From: Candidatus Pelagibacter sp.
Lineage (GTDB): Bacteria; Pseudomonadota; Alphaproteobacteria; Pelagibacterales; Pelagibacteraceae
Length of the DNA: 64,000 nucleotides
Reading direction: 5' to 3'
Assembly (NCBI GenBank): GCA_028226535.1
Contig: JAOJEG010000001.1
Coordinates: 106,317-170,316 of the forward strand
Both the position numbers and the translations under genes were made by a program. Numbering within the stretch: the first letter of the stretch is position 1; every line of letters begins with the position of its first letter. The notes under the pieces are model-generated. The model was not told the DNA's origin. It saw only the letters and a program-made list of their open reading frames with translations, and did no database searches. Below are positions 25,592 to 34,364 of this stretch, in pieces.

Positions 25592-26598
25592 AATACTTTT
25601 CCTTTAAATATTCCTGATGGTCTATATAGCAAAACGATAACCAATATTGAAAATGAAACTGCAAATTTATAATCTGTAGATAAAAGTTGGACTAAACTAT
25701 CAGGCTCCATACTTTCTGGCAAAATATACATAAAGAATTTTTTATAAGCATAAGTTAAGAAAATTTCAGAAAACGCAATTACATATCCTCCTAAAAAGGC
25801 TCCAAATGGGTTGCCTATTCCTCCTACAATTGCTGCAGCAAATATGGGAAGCATATTGTTAAAATAAGTAAAAGGTTTAAAACTTTTATCCAATCCATAC
25901 AAAGCACCTCCAATAGTTGCTAAAATTCCTGCAATAATCCATGTAATCATCACAATTCTTTTTGGATCTATTCCTGAAAGTAATGCTAAATCTTCATTGT
26001 CAGAGTATGCTTTCATACTTTTTCCTGTTTTAGTTTTATTAAGAAACCAAAATAAAAGAGAAACTAGTACAATTGTAACAAAGATAGTTATGACTTGTGT
26101 AGATTTTAATGCAAGACCTTCATTAAGTCCTGACATTTCTTTAAATTCTCTAGCCTTAATAATAAATTTCTCTCCATCAAAAAATCTTCTATCCGAAGGA
26201 CCAATTATAATTCTAACAACTGCTTGAGTTACAAACATCACTCCAATACTAACCATTGCTAATTGAACTGGTGGACTTTTATTAACTCTATAATATTTGA
26301 ATACAAACTTATCTATAAAGAGCATGTAAATAATCATAAATAAAATTGCAAATGGGATAGCTATTAATGCTGTTGGCAAAACACCTAGAGAAATTCCAAT
26401 AGACTGAAAATACCAAGTAAATAAAATTGTTACCATTGTTCCAAAAGACATCATGTCTCCAGTTGCAAAGTTAGCAAATCTTAAAATTCCATAAATTAAA
26501 GTAACGAATATTGCACCTAGTGCTAATTGTGAACCATAAGTTAAAGCAGGTATAAATATATAATTTAATAAAAGTATTATAGCGTTTAAAAAATCCAT
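25588..26598 (-). CDS. livH: Branched-chain amino acid-type ABC transporter permease (LivH)
   Basis: A 336-residue LivH-type permease with eight to nine hydrophobic segments and the ATPase-contact segment YSDNEDLALLSGIDPKRI (about 199-216). The N-terminal GAIFVTLIYGILRFANFATGDMM block is typical. It starts one base after the livF stop and overlaps livM. It forms the transmembrane heterodimer with LivM. Confidence 0.9.
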   Translation of the reverse strand: MDFLNAIILLLNYIFIPALTYGSQLALGAIFVTLIYGILRFANFATGDMMSFGTMVTILFTWYFQSIGISLGVLPTALIAIPFAILFMIIYMLFIDKFVFKYYRVNKSPPVQLAMVSIGVMFVTQAVVRIIIGPSDRRFFDGEKFIIKAREFKEMSGLNEGLALKSTQVITIFVTIVLVSLLFWFLNKTKTGKSMKAYSDNEDLALLSGIDPKRIVMITWIIAGILATIGGALYGLDKSFKPFTYFNNMLPIFAAAIVGGIGNPFGAFLGGYVIAFSEIFLTYAYKKFFMYILPESMEPDSLVQLLSTDYKFAVSFSILVIVLLYRPSGIFKGKVL

Positions 26599-26599
26599 A

Positions 26600-27307
26600 T
26601 TATCCTCCTAAGAAAGAGCTTCTTACTCTTGGGTCATTTAATAGTTCATTACCAGTACCAGAGTATCGATTTTCTCCAGTTACCAAAACATATCCTCTAT
26701 CAGAAATATTGAGAGCTTGTTTAGCATTTTGCTCTACCATCAAAATTGCAACATTTGTTCTTTTAACTTTTACTATATGGTCAAATAATTCGTCCATTAC
26801 AATTGGTGAAACTCCAGCTGTAGGCTCATCCAACATCAGAACTGTTGGTTTAATCATTAATGCACGACCAAGAGCAACTTGTTGTCGTTGTCCTCCAGAT
26901 AACTCACCTACAAATTGGTTTCTCTTTTCTTTGAGAATAGGAAACAAGTTATAAATTTCCTCAATAGTATCTTTTATTTCATCATTAATAAGAAAAGCAC
27001 CCATCTCTAAATTTTCCTCTACAGTCATTCCTGCAAAAACATTTTTGGTTTGAGGCACAAAAGAAATTCCCTCTTTTACTCTGTCTTGTGGAGATAATTT
27101 TGAGATATCTTTACCGTCAATAATTACTGAGCCTGATTTTAAGTTGAGCAAACCCAACATTGCTTTCATTGCTGTTGATTTTCCTGCGCCATTAGGTCCA
27201 AGAATTGAAACTATTTCACCTTTGTTTACATTCACTGTACAAGAATTAATGATATCTGGTCCATTACCGTATCCACCCGTCATCCCATTTCCTTCAAAAT
27301 AAGCCAT
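26600..27307 (-). CDS. livF: Branched-chain amino acid-type ABC transporter ATP-binding protein (LivF)
   Basis: A 235-residue ATPase: Walker A GPNGAGKST (about 37-45), signature LSGGQRQQ (about 137-144), Walker B VLMLDEP (about 159-165). The FVPQTKNVFAGMTVEENL block is typical of LivF. It is located between LivG and LivH in the same run, with a 5-base gap to livG. Confidence 0.92.
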   Translation of the reverse strand: MAYFEGNGMTGGYGNGPDIINSCTVNVNKGEIVSILGPNGAGKSTAMKAMLGLLNLKSGSVIIDGKDISKLSPQDRVKEGISFVPQTKNVFAGMTVEENLEMGAFLINDEIKDTIEEIYNLFPILKEKRNQFVGELSGGQRQQVALGRALMIKPTVLMLDEPTAGVSPIVMDELFDHIVKVKRTNVAILMVEQNAKQALNISDRGYVLVTGENRYSGTGNELLNDPRVRSSFLGG

Positions 27308-27312
27308 TAATT

Positions 27313-28095
27313 CTAATCCTTTAGTTTTGAGCCTCTACCTAAATAACTTTCAATTACCTTTTCATCTTTTTTTGCATCTTCAACGGCTCCTTCAAATAAA
27401 ACTGAACCTTCTGCCATAACTATTACGGGGTCACACAATCTACCGATAAAATCCATATCATGCTCAATCATACAAAAAGTGTAGCCCTTCTCTTTATTAA
27501 GTTTTTCGATAGCTGTTCCAAGATCTTTAAGTAAAGTTCTATTTACACCAGCACCCACTTCATCAAGCAATACTAACTTTGCATCCACCATCATAGTTCT
27601 ACCAAGTTCTAATAATTTCTTTTGACCACCTGATAAATTTCCAGCAAGTTCATTGGTTAAATGACCTAAATTTAGAAAATCAACAACCTCTTTAGCTTTT
27701 TCTTTAACTATAGTCTCTTCCTCTGCTACTAGGCTAGGTTTTAATAATGCTGTCATTAGTTTTTCTCCAGATTGATTTCCTGGAACCATCATTAAATTTT
27801 CTAATACAGATAAATTGGAAAATTCATGAGCAATTTGGAAAGTTCTTAATAGTCCCTTAGAGAATAATTCATAAGATGGTACATCTGTAATATTCTCTTG
27901 ATCAAATGTAACAGATCCATTTGATGATTTTAAATTACCGGCAATTAAATTAAATAAAGTTGTTTTGCCAGATCCATTTGGACCAATAATACCTGTGATT
28001 GTTCCTTTCTTAACTTTTAAAGAACAATCAGAAACAGCAGCTAGCCCTCCAAAATATTTCGATAGATTTTTGATTTCTAAAATATTTTCTGACAT
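27313..28095 (-). CDS. livG: Branched-chain amino acid-type ABC transporter ATP-binding protein (LivG)
   Basis: A 260-residue LivG-type ATPase: Walker A GPNGSGKTT (about 37-45), signature LSGGQKKLLE (about 148-157) and Walker B LVLLDE (about 171-176). The MIEHDMDFI switch region and the C-terminal VIESYLGRGS match LivG. It starts 5 bases after the ProC-like gene, suggesting cotranscription with it. Confidence 0.92.
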   Translation of the reverse strand: MSENILEIKNLSKYFGGLAAVSDCSLKVKKGTITGIIGPNGSGKTTLFNLIAGNLKSSNGSVTFDQENITDVPSYELFSKGLLRTFQIAHEFSNLSVLENLMMVPGNQSGEKLMTALLKPSLVAEEETIVKEKAKEVVDFLNLGHLTNELAGNLSGGQKKLLELGRTMMVDAKLVLLDEVGAGVNRTLLKDLGTAIEKLNKEKGYTFCMIEHDMDFIGRLCDPVIVMAEGSVLFEGAVEDAKKDEKVIESYLGRGSKLKD

Positions 28096-28100
28096 GAGAA

Positions 28101-28868
28101 TTATTTACTTAATCTTTTATGAATACTGTTCAAAGTTTTTTCTAATGACTTATAAAATCCAGCTTTAGTTAATTCTTTAACACCTTGTTCATTTAAACCT
28201 TTTGGGGTTTGAGACTCTTTAACTAAATATTTTAAATCTTTTTTTGAATTAACAACTGCGTCTTCTGATAAGGCTAAAAATAAAGAAGTTATATATTTTT
28301 GAGCACCGTCTCTCTTAACACCTCTTTTGACTAACCAGTCTGTCATTGAACTTAATAATTGGTAAAATGGTGCCATCATTCCTGATGTAGACCAGAAATT
28401 AATAGATAATTTTTCATTTTTAATTTCAACGGTTGTTCCAATTTTATCAAAAAACGCTTTTACTTTTTTGCTAGGTGGACAAATTGGAACTGGGCCTTTC
28501 TTTAATGATATCGGTGGTAATGGTATTGCTCTTACAATCTTTGCTCTAACTTTAATCATTTTTTTTAATTGAGATAAAGTTATCGTAGAAATAAAACTGA
28601 TTATAGTTTGTGTTGATCTAAATTTTAAGTCTTTAATTATTTTGTTTCCTATTGTGGGAGTAACTGACAAAAATACCCAATCACATTTATCAACTATTTC
28701 CTGATTATCTTTAGCAATAATCACTTTTTTAAATTTTTTTTTTAAATTTTTTGCTATTTTTTTGTTTCTTGGTGAAATTATAATTTTTTTAAAATTAATT
28801 TTAGATGTGCAAATTCCAGTAATTACTGAAGATGCTATTTTACCTGTGCCTATAAAACCTAAATTCAT
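28101..28868 (-). CDS. Pyrroline-5-carboxylate reductase-like protein
   Basis: A 255-residue NAD(P)-binding protein with the ProC-type N-terminal Rossmann motif GFIGTGKIASSV (4-15) and a helical C-terminal dimer domain containing ESQTPKGLNEQGVKEL (about 219-234), matching the proline-site segment of P5C reductases. It is quite divergent and Lys-rich, so it may act on a related imine. It is followed at once by livG. Together with GlaH upstream this hints at lysine/ornithine/proline-type catabolism, which is inference. Confidence 0.75.
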   Translation of the reverse strand: MNLGFIGTGKIASSVITGICTSKINFKKIIISPRNKKIAKNLKKKFKKVIIAKDNQEIVDKCDWVFLSVTPTIGNKIIKDLKFRSTQTIISFISTITLSQLKKMIKVRAKIVRAIPLPPISLKKGPVPICPPSKKVKAFFDKIGTTVEIKNEKLSINFWSTSGMMAPFYQLLSSMTDWLVKRGVKRDGAQKYITSLFLALSEDAVVNSKKDLKYLVKESQTPKGLNEQGVKELTKAGFYKSLEKTLNSIHKRLSK

Positions 28869-28901
28869 AAATTTTGATTACTTTATATTGATTATATTGA
28901 A

Positions 28902-29813
28902 TTAATTAATAAAAAAAGAGCCTCTAATTCTTAATAATTCTCTGTTTAATTCTTTATTTTCTCTAAAAGGTTTTCTTCCATGCAACCAAAAGTAATTGTT
29001 GGCAATTATTGCGGATCCAACAGGAAGTTTAGTAATAATTTTATTCTCACTTTCCTCTAATGCATCTGATAATCTTTGTAAAAAATTGCCTTGTTCCATA
29101 TTTTTAGGCTCCGGAAACTGATCAATATAAGAGATATTTGGTTTACCATTTTCATCAGATGAAAAAACAGGATGTTCTACTTTGTAATTTATGTTCTTAC
29201 TTTTTGGTGAGCCCCATATAAAATTTTGTTTACCCACAGGATCATTAAATAAATCATCACAGTGTTCCCAATCATCAAGATGTAACATTGCAGTCTCTCC
29301 ACCTTCAACATTCTGTTCATTAATCTTAGCCATTAACAACCAATCGGTAATCTCTTTTACATATGTTCCATCGGTATGAAGATCCATATTTCTATATGCT
29401 TTTCTTAGATACGAGTCACTTTGATCTTCGTGCTTAACTGTAAATCTTGCGTAGTATTTTCCAGCCATGGAGTCATAGTTTGGTATTCCAATTAAATGAG
29501 CAATTGCTGTTGATAGTTTAACTAAAAAGTTATCACTAATTTTTGCTGTAATATTTTTTGGACCAATTATAAAACACCCAGTTGATCTATCTCTAATTAT
29601 ACTATTCATTAATTTGCTTAGCTTATTATCTGTTAGATCATCTAAACTTTTTGCGATCGTAAATCGAGTAAAAGGTTTAAGCTCTAATGCAGTTAAATCA
29701 AATTTATTGAAAGGAAAAATTAGTTTTTCAATAATTTCATTCTCTATTTCGATATTAATTATTCTTTTTGAATTGTTGTGTTCTGAAATTGTTAAGCCAG
29801 AAATTTTTTCCAT
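28902..29813 (-). CDS. glaH: Glutarate 2-hydroxylase (CsiD/GlaH)
   Basis: An Fe(II)/2-oxoglutarate oxygenase that turns glutarate, an end product of lysine degradation, into L-2-hydroxyglutarate. The length (303 residues) and long blocks such as DSYLRKAYRNMDLHTDGTYV resemble E. coli CsiD as I recall it: iron ligands His146, Asp148 and His278 (FWLHGR), with Arg near 292-296 for 2-oxoglutarate. The ATG overlaps the azlD stop (TAATG). The usual partner L-2-hydroxyglutarate oxidase (LhgO) is not in this window. Its location between two Liv importers suggests uptake of a glutarate-yielding compound. Confidence 0.92.
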   Translation of the reverse strand: MEKISGLTISEHNNSKRIINIEIENEIIEKLIFPFNKFDLTALELKPFTRFTIAKSLDDLTDNKLSKLMNSIIRDRSTGCFIIGPKNITAKISDNFLVKLSTAIAHLIGIPNYDSMAGKYYARFTVKHEDQSDSYLRKAYRNMDLHTDGTYVKEITDWLLMAKINEQNVEGGETAMLHLDDWEHCDDLFNDPVGKQNFIWGSPKSKNINYKVEHPVFSSDENGKPNISYIDQFPEPKNMEQGNFLQRLSDALEESENKIITKLPVGSAIIANNYFWLHGRKPFRENKELNRELLRIRGSFFIN

Positions 29814-30136
29814 TATAAATACTCACTCAGTAGTGCCATCATGATAGCAGAAATTACTGTCGGATAAACAAAATTTCTTTTAGAAATAAAGAAAATAAAT
29901 AGGCAAAACAATACTACGATTGCTCTACCCACATAACTTGCCTCTGACAATACTCCTACAGGAAAAATAATTGTTCTAGCAATCAACGCAGCTAAAGTTG
30001 AATATGCTAAACAATTAAACCATCTAAATAATTTTGATGTTTCTTTTATTCCCTCTGAAGAAACAACTCCTAAAAATCTTGAAGAAAAAGTTGCTATTGA
30101 CGTTACTAAGATTGCAAGAACTACACTAATTGACAT
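29813..30136 (-). CDS. azlD: AzlD-family membrane protein
   Basis: A 107-residue membrane protein with four hydrophobic segments. AzlD is the small subunit of the AzlCD branched-chain amino acid exporter. It overlaps azlC by 11 bases and the glaH start by 1 base. The typical Arg in ITSIATFSSRFLGV (about residue 20) is present. Confidence 0.85.
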   Translation of the reverse strand: MSISVVLAILVTSIATFSSRFLGVVSSEGIKETSKLFRWFNCLAYSTLAALIARTIIFPVGVLSEASYVGRAIVVLFCLFIFFISKRNFVYPTVISAIMMALLSEYL

Positions 30137-30830
30137 TTAGTTCTCCAACAAAATATGCAATAGTCCCACCTACAAAGCCGCCAAGTAAAATTGACCATTC
30201 CGGAGATAAAAAATAAAATATTGGTCCCAATAATAAACCTAATATTACTGATGCTCCTATTTGGATAGTTTTCATTGCACCTACCATCATGCATAAAAAA
30301 TAAATTGGGTTTAAAATTGCTAAGCCAATCATAATATTTTTGTCCAAATAATCTGATGCATAAAATCCAATAAAAGTACCAATTACAGCAGTGCTCCATG
30401 TTGCCGATCCAATTCCAATCCAAAAGTCAATTCTATTTTTTTTTTCAATATTGCTGTAATTACTTTTCATTATCAGCCATGCAGATACTGCAATAAAATG
30501 ACATGAAAAATAATATTTCCATTTTGGCTGGCTTTCATGCATCATTAGTGGAAATAAAGAGACGGTCATTGGATATAATCGAGCGTTAACAAACCAAACT
30601 GCTAAAAATATATTTAATAAAGACGCTCCAACTAACAATGACTCAGCCATCACCAAAGAACCAGGTAAAGCATAAGTAAGCATTGTAGAAAAAATACTTT
30701 CTTGAATATTAAATCCTAAATTTTTAAGAAGTGCTCCAATTGCAATAAAACAACACCCAAGTGCTATCGCTGGACTATCAGGAGTTAAAATAGATTTAAA
30801 TCCTTTAAAGAAAAATTCTTTATTAATCAT
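30126..30830 (-). CDS. azlC: AzlC-family permease
   Basis: A 234-residue AzlC-type membrane protein (DUF-type exporter of branched-chain amino acids or analogues). The family pattern PDSPAIALGCCFIAIGALLK-like start and the NARLYPMTVSL segment are visible. It pairs with AzlD and is coupled to the livF gene by a 1-base overlap. An exporter amid importers suggests the imported compound's breakdown yields an amino acid or a branched product to be removed (inference). Confidence 0.85.
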   Translation of the reverse strand: MINKEFFFKGFKSILTPDSPAIALGCCFIAIGALLKNLGFNIQESIFSTMLTYALPGSLVMAESLLVGASLLNIFLAVWFVNARLYPMTVSLFPLMMHESQPKWKYYFSCHFIAVSAWLIMKSNYSNIEKKNRIDFWIGIGSATWSTAVIGTFIGFYASDYLDKNIMIGLAILNPIYFLCMMVGAMKTIQIGASVILGLLLGPIFYFLSPEWSILLGGFVGGTIAYFVGELNVN

Positions 30831-31615
30831 TAGCCGCCAAGAAATAGTCTGCCGACATCAGGATTACTTAATAATTCATCACCTTTTCCAGCAATAGCTG
30901 TTTGGCCTGAAACTAAAACGTAACCTATATCAGCAAATTCTAAACCTTTTTTAGCATTTTGCTCTACGAGTATTATTGTTTTTTTTTCGTTGTGTTGAAG
31001 ATCTTTTAAAATTTCAAAAACCATATCAATATATCTTGGCTCTAATCCAATTGATGGTTCATCTACTAATAGCACTGATGGTTTCATAACAAGAGCTCTA
31101 GATATTTCTAGTAATCTTCTTTCTCCACCTGATAAAACCTTAGCGGGCTGATTTCTTCGATTTCTTAATCTTTCATATTTTTCAAAAATCTTTTCTGCTT
31201 CTTCATAAGACTCATCAGTTTTATCTTTGATATATCCACCCATTAATAAATTTTCTTCAACCGTCATATCAGGAAAAACTGAATTATCTTGAAGAATATA
31301 AGCTATCCCTACTGATTTTAATTTTTCAGCTGGTGATAAATTTGTAATTTCTTTTCCATCAATTTCTATTTGACCTGAAAATATGTTGGTAAATCCATAT
31401 ATTGAATGAAGTATTGTAGATTTACCTGCACCGTTAGGTCCAATTAAACATAAAGATTGAGCTTTGTTTACAAACAAATCAAAGTTATGCAAAATTTCCA
31501 TTTTACCATATCCGGCATTTAACCCTTTGATCGTTAAATGAATATCATCTGCAGATAATCTTTTTAAATCATCCGCTGTTGGAGCTTTTCCGAGTACTTC
31601 ATATTGATTTGACAT
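30830..31615 (-). CDS. livF: Branched-chain amino acid-type ABC transporter ATP-binding protein (LivF, second set)
   Basis: A 261-residue ATPase with Walker A GPNGAGKST (about 59-67), signature LSGGERRLLE (about 161-170) and Walker B VLLVDEP (about 181-187). It has a 25-residue N-terminal extension not seen in the first LivF. It starts on the livG stop (TAATG-type overlap) and is the second Liv set's ATPase. Confidence 0.92.
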   Translation of the reverse strand: MSNQYEVLGKAPTADDLKRLSADDIHLTIKGLNAGYGKMEILHNFDLFVNKAQSLCLIGPNGAGKSTILHSIYGFTNIFSGQIEIDGKEITNLSPAEKLKSVGIAYILQDNSVFPDMTVEENLLMGGYIKDKTDESYEEAEKIFEKYERLRNRRNQPAKVLSGGERRLLEISRALVMKPSVLLVDEPSIGLEPRYIDMVFEILKDLQHNEKKTIILVEQNAKKGLEFADIGYVLVSGQTAIAGKGDELLSNPDVGRLFLGG

Positions 31616-32355
31616 TATTGAGCTCCCAAATACGCATCAATTACACGCTTATCGTTTTTAATTTCATCTGGAGATCCATTGGCTAACATTTTACCGTGAG
31701 CTAAACAAAAAATATCTTCTGCTAATTGCATAATAACTCTCATGTTGTGTTCTATTACCAAAAGAGTTATTCCAAAATCTTGGTTTACTTTAATCAATCT
31801 ATCTATAATTCCATTGATCAATGTTGGGTTAATTCCTGCAGTAGGCTCATCTAATAACAACATTTCTGGTTCATTCATTAGTGCCATAGCAAGTTCTAAC
31901 AGTTTTTGTTGTCCAAATGATAAATCTCCCGCTCTAAGCTTTCTTTTTTGATATAACCCAACGAAGTTTAATAAATTTTCAGCTCTTTCAGTAAGATCTT
32001 TTGGGATTTTTGAAAAAATAGTCATTATATTTGCATCACTATCCTTGTGACTTATAAGCATATTTTCCACACAGTTTAATTTTCCATAAATTCTAGTTTG
32101 TTGAAAAGTTCTCAATAAACCAAGCTTTGCAATCATTGGTACTGGCAATTCAGATACTTCTTTTCCATTAAATTTAATAGAACCATTATCGATTGGGTAA
32201 GTTCCAACAATGGAATTAAATAATGTTGTTTTACCTGATCCATTTGGTCCAATTAAACCAACAATTTTTCCCTTTTCAACATTCATTGAAATATCAACGT
32301 TGGCTTTAACACCACCAAAAGATTTACTTACGTTACTAACTTCTAAAATGCTCAT
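31615..32355 (-). CDS. livG: Branched-chain amino acid-type ABC transporter ATP-binding protein (LivG, second set)
   Basis: A 246-residue LivG ATPase with Walker A GPNGSGKTT (about 36-44), signature LSFGQQKLLE (Phe instead of Gly in the third position) and Walker B MLLLDEP. It overlaps livM by 4 bases and livF by 1 base. The LSFGQ signature is common in LivG proteins. It partners with the LivH/LivM at 33401 and 32352. Confidence 0.92.
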   Translation of the reverse strand: MSILEVSNVSKSFGGVKANVDISMNVEKGKIVGLIGPNGSGKTTLFNSIVGTYPIDNGSIKFNGKEVSELPVPMIAKLGLLRTFQQTRIYGKLNCVENMLISHKDSDANIMTIFSKIPKDLTERAENLLNFVGLYQKRKLRAGDLSFGQQKLLELAMALMNEPEMLLLDEPTAGINPTLINGIIDRLIKVNQDFGITLLVIEHNMRVIMQLAEDIFCLAHGKMLANGSPDEIKNDKRVIDAYLGAQ

Positions 32356-33404
32356 TTAAGTTCTACCTGTGCTTTTCGGTCTGCCTCATCAACAACTTCA
32401 CCAAATCTTTCTGGGTATTTTTCTCTTAACCATCCCATAATCCCTTCAGGGAAATAAATTACTATTACAACAATTAAAACTCCTAGAGCTACGTACTGCC
32501 AACCTAAGAAGAAGGTCCAAAAACCTTCTTTAAATATGTGAAATATTGTTGCCCCAATAACTGGTCCCCATAAAGTTCCTTTACCACCTAAAATTGCCAT
32601 CAAAACCATAAACACACCCATTTCTCTTCCATCAAATGCAACATCGGTTGAGTCAATATAACCAACTAATCCTCCCATGATTCCACCAGCTAAACCACAA
32701 AAGAAAGCTGATATCATCCAACCAATAATTTTATATTTCATTGTTTGGATGCCCATTGCTTCTGCTTTATCTTCATTATCTCTTATTGCATTAAGAATTA
32801 ATTTAAATCGAGTTGAATAAATCCCTTTCACAGATACAAAAGTAAGTATCAATACTATGAAACTTAAAAAATAAAAGAACTCTCCACGAGCTTCTAGATT
32901 CCCAACTTCAGGAAAAGGAGGAGTTGTAAAACCTTGACCTGCTCCAATAATTTCTATTCCACCAGAAATTTCTCCTGCTGCCACTCCTAAACCTAAAGTG
33001 CATATCGCAAAATAATGACCTCTTAATCCTAAGATTGCATAACCAATTAATCCAGCCACAATAGTTGGAACGATAGCCGCAACTAAAAGACCAAATGCCA
33101 TTCCTTGAAAAAATTGACTAGGCGTATGAACGAAAGTTTTTTCACCTCCACTTTCTGTCCATTCTGCAAGTGGAAAAAACATTCCAACCTGCACAGAAGC
33201 ACAAAGATACATTCCTAGACCATAAAACAAAATATTTCCAAAAGTATTATAACCCATCTCTCCACCTTGGATATTCCAAGTTAAAGCTAACACAATTAAA
33301 ATACATAAAATTGATAATTGAACTTTAAAAGCTGGTAGTACAAATGGTGCAACCACCCCAAAAATTAGTATTGCAGCATATAAAATAATATTGTTATTCT
33401 TCAT
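32352..33404 (-). CDS. livM: Branched-chain amino acid-type ABC transporter permease (LivM, second set)
   Basis: A 350-residue LivM-type permease with about eight transmembrane helices and the segment RDNEDKAEAMGIQTMKYK (about 215-232) that contacts the ATPase. It lacks the long insertion of the other LivM. It overlaps livH by 4 bases. The C-terminal tail has many charged residues (KYPERFGEVVDEADRK). Confidence 0.9.
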   Translation of the reverse strand: MKNNNIILYAAILIFGVVAPFVLPAFKVQLSILCILIVLALTWNIQGGEMGYNTFGNILFYGLGMYLCASVQVGMFFPLAEWTESGGEKTFVHTPSQFFQGMAFGLLVAAIVPTIVAGLIGYAILGLRGHYFAICTLGLGVAAGEISGGIEIIGAGQGFTTPPFPEVGNLEARGEFFYFLSFIVLILTFVSVKGIYSTRFKLILNAIRDNEDKAEAMGIQTMKYKIIGWMISAFFCGLAGGIMGGLVGYIDSTDVAFDGREMGVFMVLMAILGGKGTLWGPVIGATIFHIFKEGFWTFFLGWQYVALGVLIVVIVIYFPEGIMGWLREKYPERFGEVVDEADRKAQVELK

Positions 33405-34294
33405 TTTAGATACTCTCTTTTTCTAGAAAGTTTAAATCTTCGATAAACTAAAATTAAAACTAGTAATAAAAATACTGAACCAATTCTAAATTCTGTTCCA
33501 AGAATGTAATCTGCAAATTCTTCAAATACTCCAAGACCCATTCCTGATACGGCTACTCCAGGTAAATTTCCCAATCCTGCAATAATAACAATCATAAAAG
33601 ATCTAATGGTATAAGGTAGTCCCATATAAGGATGAATTGTAAATGTAATTGCAACTAATGCACCAGCTACACCACAAAGTGCTGCGTTTATTCCAAATGT
33701 AGCTGCATAAACTTTTTCAGTATCTACACCCAATATTTTTGCTGCTCTAGCATTTTGCGCTGTTGCTCTAATTGCACGACCTAACTTTGATTTTTTCATA
33801 TAAAAAACAAGACCTATTGCAAAAATAATACTTATAACGGCTGCAAATATTTTTGAATTCGGTAATGTCACTGAATTATTAAATAACATTGTCGTACCAA
33901 AGTCCGAATTAGCAAGAACTACATCTGCACCAAATGCAAAGTTCATTAGTTGCATGAAAAGTATACTTATGCCAAATGTTGCTAATATCGAAATAAATAA
34001 ATCTCTATCTACTACTTTATTAATAACTAACTTATAAAGACCAACACCAACAAAATACATGATAGCAGGAGCTACTATCACTCCTAAAGCTGGATGAATA
34101 CCTGAAAGGTACATGAAATAAGTAATATAACCACCAAGAATCACTAAATCTCCTTGGGCAATGTTTATAATATTCATAACTCCCCATTGAAGAGCCATTC
34201 CATATGCAATTAATGCAAATAATATTCCAAGCAATATACCATCCAATGAGGCTTGAACCATTAATATTGGCACTTGAAATATTAGAAAATCCAT
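33401..34294 (-). CDS. livH: Branched-chain amino acid-type ABC transporter permease (LivH, second set)
   Basis: A 297-residue LivH permease; the N-terminal GILFALIAYGMALQWGVMNIINIAQGD block and the ATAQNARAAKILGVDTEKV coupling segment (about 197-215) are family-typical. It begins 28 bases after a strong hairpin that follows the binding protein gene. It forms the membrane pair with LivM at 32352. Confidence 0.9.
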   Translation of the reverse strand: MDFLIFQVPILMVQASLDGILLGILFALIAYGMALQWGVMNIINIAQGDLVILGGYITYFMYLSGIHPALGVIVAPAIMYFVGVGLYKLVINKVVDRDLFISILATFGISILFMQLMNFAFGADVVLANSDFGTTMLFNNSVTLPNSKIFAAVISIIFAIGLVFYMKKSKLGRAIRATAQNARAAKILGVDTEKVYAATFGINAALCGVAGALVAITFTIHPYMGLPYTIRSFMIVIIAGLGNLPGVAVSGMGLGVFEEFADYILGTEFRIGSVFLLLVLILVYRRFKLSRKREYLK

Positions 34295-34321
34295 AAATTT
34301 TTTATTTGAAACTGTTTATAT

Positions 34322-34352
34322 AAAAATGCCCCCTATTGCTAGGGAGCATTTT
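34322..34352 (-). terminator. Terminator/attenuator between Liv binding-protein gene and livH
   Basis: On the minus strand the stem AAAATGC, one mismatch, then CCCTA pairs around a 4-base loop (arms 34323-34335 and 34340-34352) and is followed by TTTTTA. It begins 12 bases after the binding-protein stop, so most transcripts probably end here and a minority read into livHMGF. Confidence 0.85.
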
Positions 34353-34364
34353 AAATATTAGATA

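Noticed and set aside
30121..30423. Minus-strand frame of 100 codons inside azlC
   Set aside because: Alternate frame of azlC on the same strand; Trp/Cys-rich shadow composition with no family.
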